A DNA stretch of 64,000 nt from Undaria pinnatifida. Its lineage: Eukaryota; Sar; Phaeophyceae; Laminariales; Alariaceae. Location: contig JABAKD010000028.1 in assembly GCA_012845835.1 (NCBI GenBank), positions 9,179,632 to 9,243,631 on the forward strand, read 5' to 3'. A model generated the notes under the pieces. It was not told where the DNA came from and ran no database searches. It saw only the letters and a list, made by a program, of their open reading frames with translations. The position numbers were made by a program, and so were the translations under genes. Positions 45,837 through 57,044 of the stretch are shown here, in pieces; the stretch's first letter is position 1, and each line of letters begins with the position of its first letter.

Positions 45837-46331
45837 ATGGCTCTACCTAAGGCATGGCGATTGGCCATCTGTGCAGCGTTGGCTACGAGCGACTCTTCCG
45901 TTGCTCCAGCAGTGTCCGCGTTCGTTCTCCAGGCCAATCCCCCGATCTCAACCGGCCAAAATTCCTGCTCCAAGTTGAACGTCGCAGCCAACAGCATCCG
46001 CGCACCGTCCTATAGGAACAGGCTCACGCCGACAGCAACAGCGATGCTGCCCGCAGCAGCAGGCGCAGCAGGCGCAGCAGGCGCAGTCGCACCAGGAGAA
46101 GCAGCAACAGAGGCAGCTGGATATGCGTCGAACATCTTACAGACCGGAATCGCCAGCAGCAGCGGTAGCGCAGAGGGGCTCTCGTCGTGGGCACCTGTCC
46201 TGCTGTCGAGCGGGATCATGGACGACATGGATCCGACGAAGCTGGGGCTGTTTGCTCTCGGAGGTCTCGGAGTGGCCGCCGCCGGGTTTCAGACGGCGGT
46301 GTACTGGCGCATGCAGTACGTGGTGAGTTAG
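45837..46331 (+). CDS. Putative plastid-targeted small single-pass membrane protein
   Basis: 164 codons from the ATG in GCGCTGATGG to a TAG. The N-terminus MALPKAWRLAICAALATS has a basic start and a hydrophobic core, followed at about residues 30-34 by VSAFVL, which fits the heterokont ASAF plastid-entry motif, then a Ser/Asn/Arg-rich stretch like a transit peptide. An Ala/Gly-rich linker follows, encoded by a GCAGCAGGC repeat. Near the C-terminus KLGLFALGGLGVAAAGFQTAVYW is one clear membrane segment ending YWRMQYV. The last codons coincide with a good donor (GTG/GTGAGT), so the true protein may continue in an exon that I could not find. A 170-codon minus-strand frame overlaps it but lacks comparable features. 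Family unknown. Confidence 0.55.
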   Translation: MALPKAWRLAICAALATSDSSVAPAVSAFVLQANPPISTGQNSCSKLNVAANSIRAPSYRNRLTPTATAMLPAAAGAAGAAGAVAPGEAATEAAGYASNILQTGIASSSGSAEGLSSWAPVLLSSGIMDDMDPTKLGLFALGGLGVAAAGFQTAVYWRMQYVVS

Positions 46332-47016
46332 CGAGTGACCCTGGTTTGCCTTTTGCTGTTCCTGCGGTGTTTGTGAGCTTGGCGTAGCCGTTTGTAACAT
46401 GAAACGTGCAAACATGAAACATGAACCGATCCAGTGGAAAAGGGTAATGTTCGGATTCATGGTCTGTTGCAACCTCACCTACCTGCTACTCGTACGACGA
46501 GCAGGGTGCCTACAACAGCAGTACCAGCGTGTCACCAAGAACAAGTGCAGGCATGTATGTATAGGCATAAGTACAGGTATGCATGTATAGGCATGTAGGC
46601 ACACCTACAAATATAGACATACTTTCAAAATATCCCGGCAATATTTTTTTCTTGGATTCGTGGAATCGCTTGATTATAACTACTTGTAAGACTAAGTACC
46701 TGCTTCGCTCTCAGCGCTCCCACGCGGAACACGCCTTCCTAAACCCTCCTCTCGGAGAAGCTTCGAGGCGGCTTTATTTACGTTCCTTTCTTTCTTCGCC
46801 TTCTCTGTGTTCCTCGGGACCGCCCCAACCCTAACTGCAAGACAAAATCTGCAGCGCTGCTTCAAGATAAATATACCAACACTAAGACCGGTGAAAATGG
46901 AAGGCCAAAAGTTTGCAATTTTATCGAAGATCCCAGCCAAACTCTGCCTGAACGGTCGCCTATAGACCAAATTTGGTAAAACTATTTTTTCAAACTTTCC
47001 AGAATTCCGGACAAAA

Positions 47017-47728
47017 AATTATAAAATAGATATGATGTTAGATGACTTCAAAATTCCCCACCTAATGTAAAAATACTAACACCAATCATTGTAGTGGGGA
47101 AAAACATTTGTTTATTAAAGAAAAGCACCCCTCCCATTAAAAACTTTACCCACATAGCATAGTATAAGTACCAGCAATCAGCTTCAAAATATGAGTTCTG
47201 ACTCAAAATTAGTCGAACTCACACTTGACGTCCTGATTTCTTTTTTTTTTAATAAAATGTTAGAGTGAAAGCGTATCAATTTGGAACCGTGGGTTCGTGT
47301 CCCACAGAGTTTTTTTTTTTTTTTTTTTTGGGGGGGGGGGGAGTAGCTGACTTTAATTTTCGAATGCTGTATTAAGAGTAACATACTCCGGGGTATAAGA
47401 TAACCAATAATATTCTGTATTCGTACTCTTCTCGATATTAAAGCCGAGGGGAAAAAATAACAAAATAAACCGCCTACCATACATATGATAGAGCAGTAAG
47501 TGGAAACTACAGCAGTATTAAATTTATAAAATGGATGTGATGTTTGATCTAGCTCAAAATTCCCCACCTAAAGTAAAAATAGCAACAGTTACCATTATAG
47601 TGGACAAGAAATAGGACCCCTCCCAATAAAAACTCACCCATATAGTATATTACAAGTACCAACAACGCAGCTTGCAAAGATGAGTATTGACCTGAAATTC
47701 GCCGAACTCACGGCTGACGTCTTTGAAA
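47017..47728 (+). repeat. Direct repeat pair, ~215 bp each, in AT-rich DNA
   Basis: 47017-47240 and 47521-47728 share AATTATAAAAT.GAT.TGATGTT, AAAATTCCCCACCTAA.GTAA, CACCCCTCCCATTAAAAACT-like and GAACTCAC..TTGACGTC-like words in order, about 504 bp apart. A T-run plus G-run (47311-47341) lies between them. LTRs of a miniature element or a simple duplication. Confidence 0.55.
47265..47312 (+). other. tRNA-like T-arm / B-box fragment
   Basis: CCGTGGGTTCGTGTCCCACAG forms a perfect 5-bp stem with a 7-base TTCGTGT loop, like a tRNA T-arm and RNA polymerase III B box, preceded by TTAGAGTGAAAGCG, which could be an A-box relic. No complete cloverleaf can be drawn, so it is more likely a tRNA-derived repeat relic than a tRNA gene. 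Confidence 0.25.
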
Positions 47729-50168
47729 TATTTTTTATATAAAAAAAAAAACGACTTCTCGCGGCGATCTTGGCCAACATCGGCCTGAGAAATTCTCAAG
47801 CAGATCTTGGATTAGACGCGGCGCAATTACGTGTTCTCCACACACTTTGTTCGACGAAATCAACGACAGCGTCGTGAACTCTAACGTGGCGAGCTCGTTA
47901 GGGGCCCCGACCCCCCCTTGGTGTACAACGCTCACTCTACGGCCGGTGATTTGTGGCGGGCACCGATCAGGCTTCTGTTAAAAACTCATTTGGCGGCTGG
48001 GGTGTAGAAAACTGAGACAAAAGCTCTCTATCGTCTCACAACGGGCGAAAAACAGAATTTTTAGAGGATGTGACAGGACAAAACAAGCAACCTTTCACGC
48101 CCTAAGACATGGATCGAGATGAACTCTTCAGTGCTGTCACCTACACTCATGTGGCCTTGTCCGGAACGAATAGGATTGACCATGGGTTGTCTCTATCTTG
48201 AGATCAAAGGTCAATCGTATTTGGTGGGCAGTGTTGATCAAGGCTTGATGAAAAATTGACAAATTGACCTGTTGGAACGCATGACCCAAAAAAGAGCCAG
48301 AAAACTAACATTTTAGTCATATTTTCCCCACAGCGACGTTACGCGGAATCTTTCAGCAAATAACCCCCCAAAAAAGTTTGCAAACTTTTTGGTCAAACTA
48401 TCGGACTTCCGTTGTCATCGGTCTTATTGCAATATATTTTGTTCCACCGCTATGGTATTCTCCTGGGGTGCAACAGTTGTTGGGCGGCGAGAGCCTGATT
48501 GGGGTTTGTGGGGGCCAGTGATGTGATGCGCGCTACCTTGCGCGTGTCAAGATTGACGTACTTGGACGTGATGGCCTGCATATGTTCGGCTTCGATCAGG
48601 GGGGCGGCCGCGTCTACGGAGGCATGCCGATCGCGGCCGAGAGCGGGTGACAACGGCTTCGCGCGGTTGTCAGAAATCTTGAATAAATAATAACAATCTC
48701 TCTGTAGAGGAGGCTACAGGTGTGCTCGGGGCGGCAGCCAAAGGCAGCCGAGGGCGCGAAACGCGCGGCGGAGGATCGACCCGGGAGGAAGACGTCCGCG
48801 GAACCCTGCAGGGTCTGAAACCACAGTCAACGGCAGGCTACGCGGCGCCGGTCGCAGCGGCTGTTCTTCGGCCCGTCCGAGTGGAGATGCGGCCCGTAGG
48901 CGGCAGTGCCACGGAAGCCTCCGATGGGGGCGTAGGGGCCCTCGGGGGTGAGTCTGGCGGGGTAGCCCCCGGGGGCACCGCGAAAACCGGAGTGAGAGTG
49001 GCGTCGGCGGCAGGCCATTCACATGCCTTTGAAGGCATGTGCGTATAGGAAAAAGGGGATGATGCTTTTGCCTCGCGGAATTGAACGCTATTCAGTTCGT
49101 CCGTGGCGTGTGTGGAACTAATACGAGAGCTTATCTACGAGCTGGGCCAGCCATGATCAGCTTCTTAGTTCGTCTGTTCATATCTTATGAACGACGAAGT
49201 AGCCGGAGCTGAGCATACTCCCTTGATCAGCCAATCAAAGCGGCCATGCACGTCTATGTTGTGTGCTGATTGGGCACGTTCGCACAATGTGTTGTTTTTT
49301 CGAGTAGTTTATCGAGCTTCTTCAGCGTAAAAAATATTTTTGTAACCGATTTTGTATGCGGCGGAATAACATGAAATAAAAACTGGAAAAAAAAACACCA
49401 TCCCGCATCGCATCTCGTGCGACAAGCACACTCCAGCACCCACACGAGCGCGAGAGGCATGTCGTCCAGCTCGCCTGCGGGTACGAGCACGAGCAGCCCC
49501 TGGACGAAGACGTCTGACGTCCACTGTACGAACTTTGGCTCAACTTCACCAAGCGTAATAACCTTATAAAGCGTCGCCGCTATCTCGCCACCGGATCTAC
49601 GAGCTTCAGGGGGTCATTGCAGCTAACCACGATCACGTCGCGCGCCTCCAAGTGGCCTTGCCGTCAAATCTGGTCGTCACTCTGCTCGCTGACGCCAATC
49701 TCATAAGCAGCAAGTTCGCGCTCCTCCCATATACCGTGTTTACCCTCCCGCCTTTCCCCCCGGTTTCGGGAAGGATCGAAAATTGGGATTAGCGCACCGT
49801 TTTTCGAACGTTGAACTGAAAACTTGACACGCACTTCATTGTAGTCTTCCCGAGGGGTTCGTTACTGCACCATTTTTTTTGTTTTTTTTTCGTCTGTTCA
49901 AAAAACCAGTTTTCGATTGTTTTCAAATGTGCATTAACTCACGAAAAATAAAATAAAAGTGGAGCAGTAATGAAGCCCTCGAGAAGACTCTCATGAAGCG
50001 CGTGTCAATTTTTCAGCTCAAGATTCGAAAAAACGGTGCGCTAATGGACGGACGAACGAAAAATCTGATCATGGCTGGCCCAGCTCGTAGTACAAGCGAG
50101 TGACCAACGTGGAACCTGCCTAGTAGAGAAACCTGCAAAGGGTGGCCTATGTCTGCATCAGTCCCATA

Positions 50169-50787
50169 CAGTAGCGGCTACGGTTTAAGGGAAAATGCGT
50201 AAGAGAAAGTACGGATTTAAGAGAGTCAAACTGGCGTGACACGACCAAAGTCGATTTAAGAGAGAATTGGTTTTTTTTCGGAGATCTTCTCTTAAATCGG
50301 ACTTTTTCTGGAAGAGTCGCGCAGCCACCACACACATCAACAGACGAACACACACCCACACAGCTGCAGACACCAGAAAAAACGCGTGAACAAGTGATTG
50401 AGATTTAATCGACGTGTCGTCACACGAAATGTAACTTGTTTCCCAGCACGGGTATCAGCTGCAGCGTGCGTGAGGTGGGTCCATGTTGCCCGGCAAACAA
50501 CAGACGAACAGCAGTAAGTTGAGCCAGCTCAGGATGCCCACGCGGGTTACGTTGTGTGGTATGAACAATACACTCTCTACAAACTACCTGGCAGTTGGTT
50601 GGGACGGCAGCGTCTCTTCCAAGGCCGCTCGTCTTGGCTACGATATTAGAGAATTATTCTCTCATATCGAGATACGGTTTAAGGTAATACGCTCTTATAT
50701 CGTAGCCATTACGATATAAGAGAAGTCCCGATTTAAGAGAGAAAAATCAGGCGCGCACGACCCTCTCTTAAACCGTAGCCGCTACTG
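50169..50787. mobile_element. TA-flanked MITE of Tc1/mariner type
   Basis: A 21-bp perfect terminal inverted repeat beginning CAGTAGCGGCTACGG lies at both ends and is flanked on both sides by TA, the duplication made by Tc1/mariner/pogo transposases. 619 bp, no transposase frame. The interior repeats the word GATTTAAGAGAG in both orientations. Confidence 0.8.
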
Positions 50788-51378
50788 TAATCTTATTATA
50801 CCACACTAAAATAACTTTTTTTTTTATAAAGTCGAATGAAAAAAATCGATTACAAAAAACCATTCAGACTCTACAAAGAATACCAAGATTAGCAAAATAG
50901 CCGTTCCAACGTTAAATTCAACATAAAAAGTGCCGATAAACACAATCAAGTACAAAGAAATTGTCCGAGTATACTACACGTACTTGCACGTTTATTTTAC
51001 ACTATCACATATTTTTTTGCACCGGTTTCTTCTGCCCAACGGTTATAGTACGGTCAGAGCCTATCCGTTCAGAGGCGTGGGAGCGGGTTTTGAGCGGATT
51101 GTGAGGAGCCGTATCTTCGACTCATGCTCTAGTTTGTGGAACTCGGGTTTCTCCGAACTCCCCATATTTCTGCAAATGCGGCTCATCAGGGTGAGCCAGT
51201 GTTGTGGTACGTCCTTGAAATGGCCGTAATTACCCACCAATGGGGAATTGGCCGTTTTGTATTGATAGGATGGCGTTTGTATTCGGGATACTCAGGAGAC
51301 GGAGAGGCACGCGCCTCCAGACTCAGTTCGACATCCCAATCCTGAGGAAATAATACAAGCCGCTCGCTTCTGAGCTTA

Positions 51379-51520
51379 TACAAAAATGCAGATAGTGCAG
51401 GTGGCCCCACCGAAAACATGCTTACTTGGCCGACCTGCAGGAATACTCTGTGTCTCACCCGATTTGCTTAACACAATATACATGTTTTCGGTGGGGCCAC
51501 CTGCACTATCTGCATTTCTG
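51379..51520. repeat. Near-perfect inverted repeat at the left edge of the satellite
   Basis: AATGCAGATAGTGCAGGTGG...GAAAACATG at 51379-51418 is repeated in reverse complement at 51481-51520, with about 62 bp between. A third, diverged copy of the AATGCA.GTAGTGCAGG word is at 54771-54787. Confidence 0.85.
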
Positions 51521-54500
51521 ATGGAAGCTCGTGAAAGCTTTCATGGAAGCTTCCGTGGAAGCAATGGAAGCTTCCATGGAAGTGTGGAAGCTTCCATGAA
51601 AGCTTTCACGAAAGCTTCCATGAAAGCTTCCATGGAAGCTTCCACGGAAGCAACTTCCACGGAAGCTTCCATGAAAGCTTCCACGGAAGCTACTTCCACG
51701 GAAGCTTTCACGAAAGCTTCCCAGGAAGTAACTTCCACGGTTGAAAGCTTCCGCGGAAGTAACTTCCACGGAAGCTCCCATGAACGCTTCCACGGAAGCT
51801 TCCACGGAAGCAACTCCCACGGAAGCAACTTCCACGAAGGCTTCCACGGAAGCTTCCACGGAATCAACTTCCACGGAAGCTCCCACGGAAGCAAATTCCA
51901 CGAAAGCTTCCACGGAAGCTTCCACGGAAGCAACTTCCACGGAAGCTTTTACGAAAGCTTCCGCGGAAGCAACTTCCACGGAAGCTGCTTCCGCGGAAGA
52001 AACTTCCACGGAAGCTTCCATGAAAGCTTCCACGGAAGCTTCCATCGAGACAACGTCCACGGAAGCTTCCGTGAAAGCTTCCACGGAAGCTACTTCCACG
52101 GAAGCTCCCATGAAAGCTTCCACGGAAGCTTCCACGAAATCAACTTCCACGAAAGCTTCCACGAAAACTTCCACGGAAGAAACTTCCACGGAATCTTCCA
52201 TGAAAGCTTGAAAGCTTCCACGGAAGCAACTTCCACGGAAGCAACTTCCACGGAAGCTCCCATGAAAGCTTCCACATAAGCTTCCACGGAAGCTTTCACG
52301 GAAGCAACTTCCACGGAAGCTTCCATGAACGCTTCCACGGAAGCTTCCACGGAAGCAACTTCCACGGAAGCAACTTCCACGGAAGCAACTTCCACGAAGG
52401 CTTCCACGAAAGCTTCCACGGAAGCTACTTCCACGGAAGCTTCCACGGAAGCAACTTCCACGAAAGCTTCCACGGAAGCTTCCATGGAAGCAACTTCCAC
52501 GGAAGCTTTCACGAAAGCTTCCATGAAAGCTTCCACGGAAGCTTCCACCGAGACAACGTCCACGGAAGCTTCCATGAAAGCTTCCACGGAGGCTACTTCC
52601 ACGAAAGCTCCCATGAAAGCTTCCACGGAAGCTTCCACGGAAGCAACTTCCACGGAAGCTTCCACGAAAGCTTCCACGAAAGCAACTTTCACGGAAGCTT
52701 CCATGAAAGCTTGAAGGCTTCCACGGAAGCAACTTTCACGGAAGCTCCCATGAAAGCTTCCACGGAAGCTTCCACGGAAGCAACTTCCACGAAAGCTTCC
52801 ACGGAAGCAACTTCCACGGAAGCAACTTCCACGGAAGCTTCCACCGAAGCAACTTCCACGGAAGCTTCCATGAAAGCTTCCACGGAAGCTACTTCCATGA
52901 AAGCTTTCACGAAAGCTTCCGCGGAAGCGTCCACGGAAGCATCTTCCACGAAAGCTTCCGCGGAAGCGTCCACGGAAGCATCTTCCACGGACAAAACTTC
53001 CACGGGAGCTTCCATGAAAGCTTTCATGGAAGCTTCCACGGAAGCAACCTAAGCCTAAGCCTAACCCTAACCCTACCCTAACCCTAAGCTTCCATGAAAG
53101 TGCAAGTTACTTCTGTGAAAGCTTTCATTACTTCCACGAAAGCTTCCATTACTTCCATGAAAGCGTCCATGGAAACTTTCGTGGAAGTTGCTTCCGTGGA
53201 AGCTTTCATATCTTCCATATCTTCCATGGAAGCTTCCACGGAAGCTCCCACGAAAGCTTCCGTGGAAGTGCCTCCGTGAAAGCCTCCATAACTTCCGCGA
53301 AAGCTTCCATTACTTCCATGAAAGGTTCCATTACTTCCATGAAAGCTTCCATGAAAACTTCCATGAAATTTACTTCCGTGAAAGCTTCCATAACTTCCGC
53401 GAAAGCTTCCATTACTTCCATGAAAGCTTCCATGAAATCTTTCGTCGAAGTTACTTCCATGGAAGCTTTCGCAGAAGCTTCCGTGGAAGCTCCCGTAGAA
53501 GTTGCTTCCGTGGAAGCTTGCAGATCTTCCATATCTTCCATGGAAGCTTCCACGAAAGCTTCCACGAAAGCTTCCGTGGAAGTTACTTCCGTGAAAGCCT
53601 CCATGACTTCCGCGAAAGCTTCCATTACTTCCATGGGAGCTTCCATGAAAGCTTCCGTGGAAGTTACTTCTGTGAAAGCTTCCATAACTTCCGCGAAAGC
53701 TTCCATTACTTCTATGAAAGCTTCTATGGAAGCTTTCGTGGAATTTGCTTCCATGGAAGCTTTTGTGGAAGCTATCGTGGAAGCTTCCGTGGAATTTGCT
53801 TCCGTGGAAGATTTCATATCTTCCATATCTTCCATGGAAGCTTCCACGGAAGCTTTCGTGGAGTTACTTCCGTGAAAGCTTCCATAACTTCCGCGAAGCT
53901 TCCATTACTTCCATGAAAGCTTCCGTGGAAGTTACTACCGTGAAAGCTTCCATAACTTCCGCGAAAGCTTCCATTACTTCTATGAAAGCTTCCATGAAAG
54001 CTTCCGTGGAAGTTACTACCGTGAAAGCCTCCATAACTTCCGCGAAAGCTTCCATTACTTCCATGAAAGCTTCCATGAAAGCTTCCGTGGAAGTTACTTC
54101 CGTGAAAGCTTCCATAACGTCCGCGAAAGCTTCCATTACTTCCATGAAAGCTTCCATGAAAGCTTTCGTGGAAGTTACTTCCATGGAAGCTTTTGTGGAA
54201 GCTTTCGCTGAAGCTCCCGTGGAAGTTTCTTCCGTGGAAGCTTCCATATCTTCCATATCTTCCATGGAAGCTTCCGCGGAAGCTTCCACAAAAGCTTCCG
54301 TGGAAGTTACTTCCGTGAAAGCTTCCATGACTTCCGCGAAAGCTTCCATTACTTCCGTAAACGCTTCCATGAAAGCTTCCGTGGAATATCTTCCGTGAAA
54401 GCTTCCATGAAAGCTTTCGTGGAAGTTACTTCCATGAAAGCTTCCATAACTGCCGCGAAAGCTTCCATTACTTCCATGAAAGCTTCCATGAAAGCTTCCG

Positions 54501-54797
54501 TGGAAGATACTTCCGTAAAAGCCTCCATAACTTCCGCGAAAGCTTCCATTACTTCCATGAAAGCTTTCGTGGAAGCTTTCGTGGAAGCTCCCGTGGAAGT
54601 TACTTCCGTGGAAGCTTTTATATGTTCCATATCTTCCATGGAAGCTTCCACCGCTTCCATTGCTTCCATGGAAGCTTCCGTGGAAGCTTCCATAGCTTCC
54701 ATATCTTCCATGGACGCTTCCATGGAAGCGGTGAAAGCTTCAACGGAAGCTTTCACGAGCTTCCACGCAAAATGCAAGTAGTGCAGGAGACCGTGTT
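51497..54797. repeat. Foldback-like inverted satellite array of 12/15-bp AGCTTCC units
   Basis: About 3.3 kb built from GCTTCCACGGAA (12 bp) and GCAACTTCCACGGAA (15 bp) units and their variants, dense in AAGCTT. Left of about 53046 the units read mostly TTCCACGG; right of 53089 they read mostly TTCCGTGG, and a left-arm word GCTTTCACGGAAGCAACTTCC has its near reverse complement repeated on the right. The right arm has a higher-order unit of 81 bp (starts near 53931, 54012, 54093). The outer ends are inverted copies: the left edge CTGCACTATCTGCATTT...GGAAGCTCGTGAAAGC is matched by the reverse complement of the right edge at about 54745-54797. Unit sizes are multiples of three, which explains the very long open frames on both strands; these are not called as genes. 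Confidence 0.85.
53046..53088. repeat. Telomere-like core (CCTAAG/CCCTAA)n
   Basis: Reads AACCTAAGCCTAAGCCTAAC, then CCTAACCCTACCCTAACCCTAAG. A short interstitial telomere-like run lying at the point where the satellite units change orientation, near the middle of the array. Confidence 0.8.
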
Positions 54798-57044
54798 GCC
54801 TTCGAGCATGTATTACAAGCACAGAAATGCACAGCACAGCGCCCTCAGCCAATAAATCCTCATACCTGGTATCAGGTACCGATACATACGTGTATACTGC
54901 CGTTTACTCGTCTGTTTACTTTCTTCATTCAGTGTCCTCTCTCGGTGCTCTTCATGTTTTTCTTTCTTCGCTAATTACACCCGTAATGCCGTTGAGAACG
55001 TGCCATCGCCAGCAGCACGCAGCACTGCACAGGGCAATCAGCTCTGCGCAAGTAACTCTTGGCATTATCGAATCACCGGCTGCACCACATCATGAGCCTC
55101 TCCTTTCTGCCCCCTTCACATTTCGTTGTATTCTTGCTTACACGAGCAAAGCGGGCGGCGTCAGCCGCCCGCGGATCGAAGCCCTTGTATGCCCTACATA
55201 TCAACATTTACCATTACCATTGCCATTAACAATAACATCAACATTAACATCAACGGTATCATTAACATCAACATCAACATCAACATCAACATCGACAATA
55301 ACAATAACATTAACATTAACATCAATATTATACTACATTTATGATGCGAAACAAATCTGAGGATATGCGAAAAAACGTACGCTTCCTCGGAATTTCCGCA
55401 GGCTATAGTTCACTCAGAAAAGGTTCACCTAATACACGGTTTTCACGAAGAGACCGACGCACGCCAACGTATTCAACGTATTCAACGAACAGCCCGACAC
55501 ATGCTAACATCAGCCCAAAATATGTCAGCAGAACGTCAACCAGTGCCAGAATACGTCAGCCAGATCTTGAAGCGATGATATAACGTCAGCTGGGAGCAAA
55601 AATATCAACGCTGGACGTCATGCTTGATGCCTTTGCATGCACACCTCTGCATACATAACCAAGCACCTCCACAGCTCGACTCACCGACCGACCGATGCAC
55701 TTACGACCAAGACATGAACACCCGCCACGCCGCGTCCGCCTGCAAGTTCGCCAACCCCACCAACTCCACTACCAACTCCTATATCCAATGAGCGCCAAAG
55801 GCAAGGGCACGGCCTCAGCTTCATCTGGTGGAAAGGAGGGATGGGGGCCACACTTTCACGCCACAGATCGGGGGCAAGGGCACGGTCTCACCTTCACCTG
55901 GCTGGGAGGGGGCTGTGTGGGTGGGGCACATTTCCCCGCCATAGTACGGGGAGGTACCCCCCCGCAGGCGTGCAATCGCTGCGACGACTCTGACTGCCCG
56001 GGTGGAACCGCAATTCTCCTTTTCCAGAAGGCTTGCGATTTCTGTTTCCGTCCCATCGCTGCAAACACCGTCATGCTCAACACCAACAAGTCTGAGACTG
56101 GTGAGTTCCGTCTTACTCGGCTTGCTATGTTGTTGGCGGTTTTATTGTTGGTGTCGGATGGCTGAGTTGTTGCTCGGTAGCTGTTGTTCGGTAGCTGTTG
56201 TTCGGTGTCTTTTTGTGTTGTTGTGTGCTTGGGAGTTTGTTGCATATTCGCAGTAGATACGTCGCTTGCATGCTCGTGCGTTTTCGATCCGTGTTTTGAC
56301 TTTTTTCGGGCTGCTGCGTTGTTTCCTACTCCCCCCGGCATCGCTCCTGCACTGAGCAGTCCCGTCCCGTTGTGATATAAGGCAATCCCGCCAAAACTAA
56401 AACGTATCTACTTACCACCCCGACCTGAAATACGACAAAGGCTTCATGTCCCGTTATATTGAAACATGTTTGACCATCGCAAAAAATCATCTCGTCGTCA
56501 AGCAATCACATGCCGGGCCGTCCAGTCGAGAAAACAAACAAAATACCGTTTCCTCTTGTCGTGAAAAACGTAGTTAACGTAATCAGCATCCAGGCCCCTC
56601 GTGAACAAAAGTGTTTACTGTCCTACCGGTATTTCGGCATGTCCCGTTGTCATTTGTTTTTTGGCCGTCCCGTCGAGGAAAATCTCGTCTCGTCGCGCCA
56701 AGAAGCTGCTGTACCATGGCGTCCCGTCATGGCAAATCGTTCCGTCACGTCGTTCAATACGTACCGTCCGTCCCGTCCCGCCCGCAACAACCCACCAGGC
56801 TTGGTTCAACTTATGTGCTGCTCCAGTATCGAATCACGACCCGCGAGAGTCGTTGCCGCTGTTTTCTTCCACTCCATCTGATAATTTGCGTATTCGACAA
56901 GCATCACCACAGCCGCCTTTACACCCTCCAAAGGACTGTGCTGTTTGTACAACTGTTTCTATTATTGTATTATTCCCGAAATCTAATTGCTGCCCCCATG
57001 ATGTGCGCGTCGTCCCTTGACCCGATGCTATTTTCACGCAGGTT
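54798..57044. other. Spacer between satellite and Helitron remnant
   Basis: Holds the AACATC microsatellite and a 156-codon plus frame (55695-56165) with a CNRCDDSDCPGGTA cysteine cluster but no clear family. A run of GTCCCGT words occurs at about 56450-56800. Part of this may be the 5' half of the Helitron. Confidence 0.4.
55200..55340 (+). repeat. (AACATC/AACATT)n microsatellite
   Basis: Hexamer array with CATTACCATTACC at the start and AACATCAACATCAACATC in the middle, just right of the foldback-like satellite. Confidence 0.85.

Larger units (their letters stand above)
46332..50168. other. TE-derived spacer with one GC-rich coding-like island
   Basis: AT-rich DNA holding the direct repeats at 47017-47728. 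The island at about 48450-49040 is GC-rich; its minus strand contains IEAEHMQAITSKYVNLDTRK and, further upstream in another frame, a Pro/Ala-rich stretch. No family recognised; it may be the remains of a retroelement or of a lost gene. Confidence 0.4.

Noticed and set aside
45485-45997. 170-codon minus-strand frame opposite the plastid membrane protein
   Set aside because: No targeting or membrane feature and no family signal; the plus frame explains the region better, though this is not proven.
51386-54852. Long open frames on both strands of the satellite (up to 408 codons)
   Set aside because: They arise from repeat units whose lengths are multiples of three; the translations are periodic and all frames are open, so there is no sign of selection for one protein.
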